Source of the DNA: Kitasatospora gansuensis
Lineage (GTDB): Bacteria > Actinomycetota > Actinomycetes > Streptomycetales > Streptomycetaceae
DNA length: 64,000 nt
Assembly: GCF_014203705.1 (NCBI RefSeq)
Contig: NZ_JACHJR010000001.1
Location: 5,456,001 to 5,520,000, forward strand
Direction of reading: 5' to 3'
Below are positions 16,048-22,837 of the stretch, in pieces. Under the pieces are notes generated by a model. That model saw nothing but the letters and a program-made list of their open reading frames with translations, ran no database searches and was not told the origin of the DNA. A program made the translations under genes and the position numbers. Position 1 is the stretch's first letter, and each line of letters starts with the position of its first letter.

Positions 16048-17865
16048 TCAGAGCGCCTTGGACATGTAGACCGCCTCCGCGCCGTAGCTCGCCGGGAGTT
16101 CGACCTCCCGGTGGGCGGTGTAGCCGAGCCGGGCCCAGAGCACGTGGCTGCGCTGCACGGCGACCATGGAGAGCCGCTCGAAGCCCCGGGCGCGCGCGGC
16201 CGCCTCGATCTGCCGGACGAAGTGCGGGGTCAGCCCCCGGCCGCGCAGTTCCTCGGTGATCACGAAGTCGTGCGCGTGCAGGTTCTCCGAAGCGAAGCCC
16301 GAGGTCTCCGCCAGGCTCAGGTCCGGGCACCGGCCCAGCGGGTACGGCAGGGCCAGCAGGTAGCCGCCGAACTCCCCCTCGTACTCCAGCGCGAAGCACG
16401 TGGCGGGGGAGACCGCGGCCCGCGACCGCAGCGTCTCGCCGCCCTCGGAGAGGCCGCTCTCGGCGTAGGCGCGGGCCTCCAGCGCCACCAGCTCGTCCCA
16501 GTCCCGCTCGACCAGCGGACGGATCCGGATGCCGTCGCCGGGCGCCCGCTCCAGCCCGACGGCCCGGGCGGCCGCCACCAGGGGACCCCAGGCGTCGATC
16601 AGCCGCGCGAAGGACTCGATGTCGGCCTGCGCCTCGTCCAGCAGGCGGTCCCGGAGCGGTGCCAGGTGGTCGGCGAACTCGGCGTACTTGCCGCCCAGTT
16701 GGCGGTAGCAGCGGTCGACCACGTCCAGCCGCCGGACGTTCTCCGCCCGGTCCGCCCCGGCGGTCTGCCGGGCGAACTCGGCGATGGCCGCGGCGCGCAC
16801 GTGGTGCTCCGCGTCGAGCAGCGCGGGGCCGGCCGCCTCCAGGGCGAAGTAGACGGGGTGGAAGTAGAGCATCGACAGCAGGAACTTCACGAACCGCACC
16901 TGGTAGGCGAGGAACCCGTCGCCGGTCCGCCGTTCCGGGGTGTAGTAGTTGACGATGTGCCGGTTGTGCACGACCGCCGGGAGCGGGGCGTGCCGCACCA
17001 CGTGCAGCAGGAAGTAGTCGCTGCCGATGGTGGCGGTCGCGGGCGGCAGCGGGACGCGCTCGTACAGCTCGCGGTCGAAGCCGATGTTGCACATGTCGAT
17101 CCGCCAGATGTCGGGCACGTCCAGCACCGACACGTCGTGGGTGAACGGATCGGTGCCACCGCCGATGAAGGACTCCTCGACCAGGCCGTCGATCTCCTCC
17201 CGCGACCACTCGGGCGGGGCCCAGAGGCTGACCACCTCGTGGTAGATCGCGGGGTCCAGTTCGCGGATCTCGCCGACGTCCACGGACAGTTCGCCGATGA
17301 AGGAGCTGCCGACCATGGAGACCGGCTTGGCCCCGTGCGCCGGGTCGAGCGCGTTGTCCGTGACACCGTCGGCCGCGTCGGTGCCCGTCCTGCCGAGCGA
17401 GAGCAGCTCGTGGTGGATCGGGAACACCGGTTCGCCGTCCAGGAGTTGGTAGCCGCTGTCCGAGTCCCGGCGGTGGATCGAGGCGCAGCCGAGTGCGCCG
17501 GCGATCAGGAACGCCCGGTTGGTGCAGGCGCCGTAGGAGACGGCGTCCGGGAGCATCAGGTCAAGCAGCAGCTCCGGGTCGGCCGCGCCGGAGCGGTCGA
17601 TCACCGTCCGCAGGAAGTCGCGCTGGGCGGCCTCGTCGAGGTGGTGCACGATCACGTGCGGCAGCACCGGCAGCTCGCCGACGGCCTTGGCGTGCTCGGT
17701 GAAGGTCGACTCGTCGGAGGAGTCGAGGATCAGCAGCCTGACCTCGACGCCGAACTGCTCGGCGGCGTAGGCGGCTTCCGCGCCGATGTCCGAAATCGTG
17801 GTGGTGCAGGCGCGGTTGGTGGGAAGGGTCAGGCAGATCCTGCGCAAGTCGGTGCTCCGCTTCAC
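16048..17865 (-). CDS. DUF6271-like (GT-A-like) protein fused to GNAT acetyltransferase
   Basis: 605 aa, two parts. Residues 1 to about 440 resemble the uncharacterised actinobacterial DUF6271 group: RRICLTLPTNRACTTTISDI and VEVRLLILDSSDES look like the nucleotide-sugar half of a GT-A Rossmann fold, and SIHRRDSDSGYQLLDGEPVF offers a DxD-like metal motif. A long helical region follows. Residues about 450-605 are a GNAT domain (IRIRPLVERDWDELVALEAR, ITEELRGRGLTPHFVRQIEA, RLGYTAHREVELP) with the R-G-x-G acetyl-CoA signature. GTG 17865 is used; a TTG at 17847 would begin nearer the family's usual LRRICL. The MFS gene follows. Enzymatic roles are inferred. Confidence 0.65.
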   Translation of the reverse strand: MKRSTDLRRICLTLPTNRACTTTISDIGAEAAYAAEQFGVEVRLLILDSSDESTFTEHAKAVGELPVLPHVIVHHLDEAAQRDFLRTVIDRSGAADPELLLDLMLPDAVSYGACTNRAFLIAGALGCASIHRRDSDSGYQLLDGEPVFPIHHELLSLGRTGTDAADGVTDNALDPAHGAKPVSMVGSSFIGELSVDVGEIRELDPAIYHEVVSLWAPPEWSREEIDGLVEESFIGGGTDPFTHDVSVLDVPDIWRIDMCNIGFDRELYERVPLPPATATIGSDYFLLHVVRHAPLPAVVHNRHIVNYYTPERRTGDGFLAYQVRFVKFLLSMLYFHPVYFALEAAGPALLDAEHHVRAAAIAEFARQTAGADRAENVRRLDVVDRCYRQLGGKYAEFADHLAPLRDRLLDEAQADIESFARLIDAWGPLVAAARAVGLERAPGDGIRIRPLVERDWDELVALEARAYAESGLSEGGETLRSRAAVSPATCFALEYEGEFGGYLLALPYPLGRCPDLSLAETSGFASENLHAHDFVITEELRGRGLTPHFVRQIEAAARARGFERLSMVAVQRSHVLWARLGYTAHREVELPASYGAEAVYMSKAL

Positions 17866-17894
17866 GTGTCGGGCGTTGCGCCAGTGTGCCAGAA

Positions 17895-17910
17895 ATTGGA
17901 CTAGACCAAC
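17895..17910. promoter_or_regulatory. Candidate DasR (dre) operator
   Basis: ATTGGACTAGACCAAC matches the DasR-responsive element consensus ACTGGTCTAGACCACT at 12 of 16 positions, with the GGNCTAGNCC centre intact. It sits about 30 bp upstream of the GT-A/GNAT start and on the far side from moxR. DasR is the GntR-family repressor that senses aminosugar phosphates in Streptomyces. Any GntR/HutC-family protein could use such a palindrome. Confidence 0.45.
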
Positions 17911-18081
17911 TAGGCTCTTCGGCGGAACACTGCCCGGACGGTCCCCCCGGATCCGGCCAAAAGGGCAGACCGCGAAGGCCGGTGACCACGGATCGGACGC
18001 GCGGAAAACAAGGTGCGGCCCGTCGGGGCGTCCCGCAGACTGGCGCGGAATCCCCCCGAAAACTCCGAAGGAGTCCCCGCC

Positions 18082-19146
18082 TTGCAGGGTGCCGTCACCG
18101 TCTCGCCGTCCCAGGTCCCCGAGCTGCTGCTGGGCCTGGCCACCGTCAGGCCGGTGTTCCTGTGGGGCGCGCCGGGGATCGGGAAGTCCTCCCTGGTACG
18201 GGAGTTCGCCGACTCGCTCGGGCTGGAGTGCGTCAGCCTGATCGGCACCCAGCTGGCACCGGAGGACCTGATCGGCATCCCGCAGATCACCCCGGAGGGG
18301 CGGTCGCGGTTCTGCCCGCCGGAGTCGATCGCCCGGGACGAGCCGTACTGCCTCTTCCTGGACGAGCTCAACGCGGCCACCCCGGACGTGCAGAAGGCGT
18401 TCTACTCGCTGATCCTGGACCGCCGGATCGGCTCGTACGAGCTGCCGCCGGGCTCGATCGTGATCGGTGCCGGGAACCGGTCCACCGACGGGGCGCTGGC
18501 CCGGCCGATGGCCTCGGCGCTGGTCAACCGCCTGGTCCACGTCCACCTGCGGGCCAGCGCCACCGACTGGCTCGACTGGGCCGGGGCCAACGGCATCCAC
18601 CCCTGGGTGGTCGACTACCTCACCGACCGCCCGGACCACCTGTGGTCCGCACCGCCGAAGACCGAGGAGCCGTTCTCGACCCCCCGGGCCTGGCACATGC
18701 TCTCCGACAGCCTGCACTCCTTCGGCCCGACCCTGGACGAGACGACCCTCAAGGTGCTCGCGCACGGGCTGCTCACCCCGCCGCACGCGGTGGCGTTCTG
18801 CGGCTACGCGAAGATCGTCCGCAACTCCTACGGCCTGGACGCGATCCTCAAGGGCGACGCCCGCTGGCCGCACCGGCTGGAGGACCGCGACCTGCTCTAC
18901 TACCTGGCCGACTCGTTCCGCGGCCGGCTGGTCAAGGAGCTGCCGGCCCGCAAGGAGCACGCCTCCAACTCCCTGCGCCAGACCGCGTTCCGGGCCAAGA
19001 CCCTGCTGGTCCAGCTGGCCGAGATCTCGGTCGAGGTGGCCCAGACGGTGATCGCGGACGGTCCGGACGGGAACCCGGTGCTGCCCGCCTGGTTCCTGAT
19101 CGAGGCTGCCCGCGACCTGCCGCGCCTGGTCGAGGCCCGCCGGTGA
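18082..19146 (+). CDS. MoxR-type AAA+ ATPase
   Basis: 354 aa. Walker A GAPGIGKS (about residue 25), Walker B LFLDELNAA (about 95), sensor-1 region IVIGAGNRSTDGAL and arginine-finger region LVNRLVHVHL place it in the MoxR clade, which assembles or remodels partner complexes with a VWA-domain protein. The start is TTG 18082: GAAGGAG at 18067-18073 is 8 bp upstream and the protein begins LQGAVTVSPSQVPELL; the longer frame from 18013 has no such support. Its stop overlaps the next gene (GTGA), showing translational coupling to the metallopeptidase-VWA protein. The C-terminal 150 residues are helical. Confidence 0.85.
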   Translation: MQGAVTVSPSQVPELLLGLATVRPVFLWGAPGIGKSSLVREFADSLGLECVSLIGTQLAPEDLIGIPQITPEGRSRFCPPESIARDEPYCLFLDELNAATPDVQKAFYSLILDRRIGSYELPPGSIVIGAGNRSTDGALARPMASALVNRLVHVHLRASATDWLDWAGANGIHPWVVDYLTDRPDHLWSAPPKTEEPFSTPRAWHMLSDSLHSFGPTLDETTLKVLAHGLLTPPHAVAFCGYAKIVRNSYGLDAILKGDARWPHRLEDRDLLYYLADSFRGRLVKELPARKEHASNSLRQTAFRAKTLLVQLAEISVEVAQTVIADGPDGNPVLPAWFLIEAARDLPRLVEARR

Positions 19147-20915
19147 AGCCCGCCACCCCGCAGCGGGACCCAGTGGCGGAGGCGTTCACCGAAGGGCTCG
19201 GGCTGCTCCGTGGCAACCACGCCTTCGCCGCCCTGAACTTCACGGTCTGCCGGGACCAGGACTGCGAGCAGGCCCCACCGGACGGCTGGGCCGTGGTCGA
19301 CTCGGCCGGCACCGTGCACGCCAACCGCCGGCGCCGGGCCGAACCGGCCGAGTGGGCCTGGGTGTTGGCGCACTGCCTGCTCCACCTCGGCTTCGGCCAC
19401 GTGCCCGCCGAGCGGGGCCGCCGAACCGCCCCGGACGCGTACCTGCGGACCGCCCGGTGCGCCGTGGTGAACCGCTTCCTGGCCACCTTCCCGACCGGCC
19501 GCGCCCCGTTCGAACTGCCGCCCGCCGTCCCGGCCGGTGACGAGGAGGAGCTGGCCGCCCGCTGGCGCCGGGACGGGCTGCCCCGGATCCCCGGCACGGG
19601 CGGCGGCAGCCCCGACCAACTGCTGGTGCCCTGGCCCAACTGGTCCGAACCCGAGGACTGGACCACCGCCTTCGCCGCCGCGCTCACCCGCACCATGTCC
19701 GCCGCGATGGACGTGGCGGGCGGCCGCCGCGAGGAGCTGACCGGCGAACGGCTGCCCGAGCGCCCGTGGACCAGGGCGCTCAACTGGTTCATCTCCTCCT
19801 ACCCGCTGCTCGGCGGCATCGCGGCCGGGATCACCCTGGTCGCCGACGCCGAACTGGCCCGCGCCCAGGGCATCTCGGTGGCCGCCGTGAACGCCGAGGC
19901 CGGGGAGATCTACCTCAACCCGCTGCGCCACCACACGGACGGGGAGTGGCGGTTCATCCTGGCGCACGAGATGCTGCACGCCGCCCTGCGGCACGGCGAG
20001 CGCTGCGGAGCCCGCGACCCGTACCTGTTCAACGTCGCCGCGGACTACGTGATCAACGGCTGGCTGTTGGAGATGGGCATCGGCGAGATGCCCGAAGGGC
20101 TGCTGCACGACCCGCAGTTGGCGGGCCTGTCGGCCGAGGAGGTCTACGACCGGATCGTCCGCGACCAGCGCCGGATCCGCCGGCTCGCCACCCTGGCGGG
20201 CAAGGGGAAGTCCGACCTGATCGGCGAACCGCTGGGCCGCCCGCGCGACTACGTGGACCTGGACGACTTCTACCGGCGCGGCCTCCAGCAGGGTTTCGAG
20301 CTGCATCAGCGCGAACGCGGCCTGCTGCCCGCCGGGCTGGTCGAGGAGATCCGCGCACTGGCCCACCCGCCGCTGCCCTGGGACGCACAACTCGCCCGCT
20401 GGTTCGACGAGTTCGTGCCCTCCCCGCAGCCGGTCCGGAGCTACGCCCGGCCGTCCCGCCGACAGGCCGCCACTCCCGACATCCCGCGCGCCGGACGGTA
20501 CTTCCCGCCGGAGGAGGTGGCCTGCTGCACCTTCGGCGTGCTGCTGGACACCTCCGGGTCGATGAGCCGTCAGCTGCTCGGCAAGGCGCTCGGCGCGATC
20601 GCCTCGTACGCCGCCGCCCGGGACGTCACCGCCGCCCGGGTGGTGTTCTGCGACGCGGCCCCGCACGACGCCGGGTACCTGCCCACCGACGAGATCGCCG
20701 GCCGGGTCCGGATCCGCGGCCGGGGCGGCACCGTCCTCCAGCCGGGCGTGGACCTGTTGGAGCGGGCCGAGGACTTCCCGCCCGGCGCCCCCGTCCTGCT
20801 GATCACCGACGGCGAGTGCGACGTGCTCCGGGTCCGCCGCGAGCACGCCTACCTGGTCCCGCAGGGCGCGGGGCTCCCGTTCACCCCGCGCGGCCCGGTC
20901 TTCCGGATGCGCTGA
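19143..20915 (+). CDS. DUF2201 metallopeptidase-VWA domain protein
   Basis: 590 aa, GTG start overlapping moxR. The middle (about 250-300) contains WRFILAHEMLHAALRHGERC, a HExxH zinc motif with downstream His/Asp candidates, the hallmark of DUF2201 putative metallopeptidases. Nearer the N-terminus WVLAHCLLHLGFGHV (about 75) has the same spacing but with Cys in place of Glu, as if a degenerate second copy. The C-terminal domain (about 455-590) is a VWA-like fold with an intact MIDAS start DTSGSMS and TDGECD. MoxR/VWA pairs such as RavA-ViaA, NorQ-NorD and CbbQ-CbbO remodel protein complexes; the substrate here is unknown. Confidence 0.8.
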   Translation: MKPATPQRDPVAEAFTEGLGLLRGNHAFAALNFTVCRDQDCEQAPPDGWAVVDSAGTVHANRRRRAEPAEWAWVLAHCLLHLGFGHVPAERGRRTAPDAYLRTARCAVVNRFLATFPTGRAPFELPPAVPAGDEEELAARWRRDGLPRIPGTGGGSPDQLLVPWPNWSEPEDWTTAFAAALTRTMSAAMDVAGGRREELTGERLPERPWTRALNWFISSYPLLGGIAAGITLVADAELARAQGISVAAVNAEAGEIYLNPLRHHTDGEWRFILAHEMLHAALRHGERCGARDPYLFNVAADYVINGWLLEMGIGEMPEGLLHDPQLAGLSAEEVYDRIVRDQRRIRRLATLAGKGKSDLIGEPLGRPRDYVDLDDFYRRGLQQGFELHQRERGLLPAGLVEEIRALAHPPLPWDAQLARWFDEFVPSPQPVRSYARPSRRQAATPDIPRAGRYFPPEEVACCTFGVLLDTSGSMSRQLLGKALGAIASYAAARDVTAARVVFCDAAPHDAGYLPTDEIAGRVRIRGRGGTVLQPGVDLLERAEDFPPGAPVLLITDGECDVLRVRREHAYLVPQGAGLPFTPRGPVFRMR

Positions 20916-20929
20916 CGGTCGACCCGGCG

Positions 20930-21667
20930 TCAGAGCCCGGCCAGCGCGCGGAGCACGTCCCGGCTGTCCATCAGCAGCGCCTGCCGCACGGTCTCCCGGT
21001 CGGGGGCGACGGCCTTGCCCTCCTGGTACGAGCCGGACCAGCTCAGGTAGTACGTCAGCCCGCCGTCCCGGACGTACAGCACCTGGGTGAGGTAGTGCCA
21101 GGTCCGGTCCGAGCTGCTCCGGTCGTCCAGGTAGCCGACGTACGCCTGGTCGCCCAGGTCGGGAACCTCGGTGATCAGGTACTTCCGCTGCCGCAGCCCG
21201 GACTGCTGGGCGTCGAACTCGGCCCGGGGGTTCACCTTCCGGTGCAGCTGCGCCTGCATGTAGAGCGAGGAGTACTCGGTCTCCCCGGCGCTCTTCTTCA
21301 GGTACTTGCTGCAGTACATGTCGTCCAGCGCCGCGTGCCGGGTCGAGTAGTGGTACGGCGTGCCGGACTGCGCGGGGTAGAGCTGGGTGAAGCGGCTCAG
21401 CTTGGCGGTGGCGCAGAGGTCCTCGACCACCCGGTAGTCGCCGATCTCGGGCGCGGGCCCGTCCGGGAGGACCACGATGCCCGGCACGGTCAGCACCGCG
21501 ACGGCCCAGACCGCCGAGGTCAGCAGCGCGCTCAGCACCCCCCAGAGCAGCGGACGGCGGCGCCGGGGCCGGGCGGTGGCCCGGGGCGGCGGCCCGTACG
21601 GCAGCGGGGTGGGGAGGCCGGGGAACACCGGACCGGTGTCCGTCGGTGCCGGCAGCTGATGCGACAT
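20930..21667 (-). CDS. Single-pass membrane protein, unknown function
   Basis: 245 aa. The N-terminal 45 residues are Pro-rich and basic (cytoplasmic), followed by one transmembrane helix (LLWGVLSALLTSAVWAVAVL), then an extracytoplasmic domain of about 175 residues with Cys in DLCATAKLS and DMYCSKYL that could form a disulfide. No family recognised. ATG 21667 is preferred to TTG 21682 because GGGGG lies about 8 bases upstream. It converges with the VWA gene; both stop codons are inside one small palindrome (20912-20933). It lies about 290 bp downstream of rpsT in the same direction, separated by a structured region. Confidence 0.65.
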   Translation of the reverse strand: MSHQLPAPTDTGPVFPGLPTPLPYGPPPRATARPRRRRPLLWGVLSALLTSAVWAVAVLTVPGIVVLPDGPAPEIGDYRVVEDLCATAKLSRFTQLYPAQSGTPYHYSTRHAALDDMYCSKYLKKSAGETEYSSLYMQAQLHRKVNPRAEFDAQQSGLRQRKYLITEVPDLGDQAYVGYLDDRSSSDRTWHYLTQVLYVRDGGLTYYLSWSGSYQEGKAVAPDRETVRQALLMDSRDVLRALAGL

Positions 21668-21766
21668 CTGATGAGCCCCCAACCGGGATGCGTGCTGGCC
21701 ACGTCGGAGCGAACCCTATCGGTGAACGCAAGGTGGCAGAGGGTGAGGGCACACCCGTACAGACGG

Positions 21767-21896
21767 CGACAGGCGCCGTAGCCGGAGCTACGACGCCTGT
21801 CGTGTACCGCACCCGCGTGGCGAACGCAGGCCGCGTGCGGTACGGAGTCCTACGCCTCACGAGTTCCGGGTAGAGGGCCGGAAAGTTGACGTGAGG
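21767..21896. other. Three consecutive strong hairpins between rpsT and membrane gene
   Basis: The 286-bp gap 21668-21953 contains no ORF I can support but is highly structured. Hairpin 1 (21767-21802) has 15 of 16 pairs and a CGGA loop. Hairpin 2 (21804-21843) has a 9-bp stem GTACCGCAC/GTGCGGTAC with an inner GCGT/ACGC stem. Hairpin 3 (21855-21896) has CCTCAC/GTGAGG around TTCCGG/CCGGAA. A 14-bp direct repeat CGGGTAGAGGGCCG occurs at 21867-21880 and 21912-21925. There is no T tract on either strand. It could be an rpsT 3' structure, a 5' UTR element of the membrane-protein gene or a small RNA. Confidence 0.5.
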
Positions 21897-21953
21897 GCTG
21901 GTCGTCGGAGGCGGGTAGAGGGCCGCCGTGCCCGTCGACCGGGGGGCCGAACG

Positions 21954-22211
21954 TCAGGCCGCGGCACGCTTGGTGATCGCGGACTTCTTGTTGGCGGCCT
22001 GGTTCTTGTGGATGATGCCCTTGCTCGCGGCCTTGTCGAGCGCCTTGGAGGCGGCCCGGGCGAGCTCGGTGGCCTTCGCGGTGTCGCCGGCAGCGGCGGC
22101 CTCGCGGGCCTTGCGGATCGCGGTCTTCAGCGAGGACTTGACGGCCTTGTTGCGCAGGCGCGCCTTCTCGTTGGTCTTGTTGCGCTTGATCTGGGACTTG
22201 ATGTTCGCCAC
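21954..22211 (-). CDS. rpsT: 30S ribosomal protein bS20
   Basis: 85 aa, MANIKSQIKRNKTNEKARLR with a basic, three-helix sequence typical of S20, which binds the 16S rRNA 5' and 3' minor domains. Start is GTG 22211, preceded by TGAGG about 8 bases upstream. Monocistronic by spacing, with a leader of about 90 nt. Confidence 0.97.
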   Translation of the reverse strand: MANIKSQIKRNKTNEKARLRNKAVKSSLKTAIRKAREAAAAGDTAKATELARAASKALDKAASKGIIHKNQAANKKSAITKRAAA

Positions 22212-22308
22212 GAAAATAGCCTCAGTCTTGAGTCGAGAGATTGAACGGGTTGCACCGGACGGCCGCCGGCAGGCTGAGAGGGCATGCCGGTGCCAGGTGC
22301 AGCGGCCA

Positions 22309-22338
22309 ACGCTACCAAAGCCGACAGCCCCGGCCCAA
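22309..22338 (-). promoter_or_regulatory. Candidate rpsT promoter
   Basis: On the minus strand TTGGGC (22338-22333) and TAGCGT (22314-22309) are separated by 18 bp, about 90 nt upstream of the GTG start of rpsT. Matches are 4/6 for each box. The stretch lies between the rpsT leader and the stop of the ABM gene. Confidence 0.4.
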
Positions 22339-22343
22339 ACCGG

Positions 22344-22649
22344 CTACGCCGTGAGCAGCGCCTCGCTGTAGTGCTCGACCTCGGGGAAGGGCTCGTAGAA
22401 GCGGTGCAGCAGCTCGCGCCACCGCTGGTACTCGGCCGAACGGCGGAAGCCCTCGGTGTGGTCCTCCAGGGTCTCCCACTCCACCTGGAGCAGGAAGCGT
22501 GAGCCGCGGCCCTGGTCCAGGCAGCGGCGCAGCTCCAGCGAGCGGAAGCCGCGCTGGACCGCGATCAGCGGCCGGGCCTCGGTGAAGGCGGCCAGGAAGT
22601 CGTCTTCCAGGCCCGGGCGGACGTCGAGCAGTGCACTCTCCAAGATCAT
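22344..22649 (-). CDS. Antibiotic biosynthesis monooxygenase (ABM) domain protein
   Basis: 101-aa ferredoxin-like protein. MILESALLDVRPGLEDDFLA, a G-F-R-S-L-E-L strand, LLQVEWETLEDHTEGFRRSA and a final FYEPFPEVEHYSE are the usual ABM/Dabb-like landmarks. Members are cofactor-free monooxygenases, heme-degrading enzymes or simply dimeric small proteins of unknown role; nothing here decides which. It is divergent from lepA and upstream of rpsT in the same direction. Confidence 0.85.
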   Translation of the reverse strand: MILESALLDVRPGLEDDFLAAFTEARPLIAVQRGFRSLELRRCLDQGRGSRFLLQVEWETLEDHTEGFRRSAEYQRWRELLHRFYEPFPEVEHYSEALLTA

Positions 22650-22837
22650 GGAAGCCGATCCTGCCGCAGCCGGGCCGCGCAGCGGAAGAGCTGGACACCG
22701 CGCCGGTCCGGGCTCGTGGGAAGATGGCAGGAACCATTTCGATCGGACGAGACCGTCCGGTCCCCGGGAAGCCGCTCGGCGCCGTCAGCGCCGGGCCGGA
22801 GCGCCCGGCCCCCGGACCCACGGAGAATCGGACCAAG

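Noticed and set aside
17866..18960. N-terminal extension of the GT-A/GNAT frame to 18960
   Set aside because: It runs antisense through the moxR gene with His/Arg/Pro-rich shadow composition; the family sequence begins at the GTG 17865.
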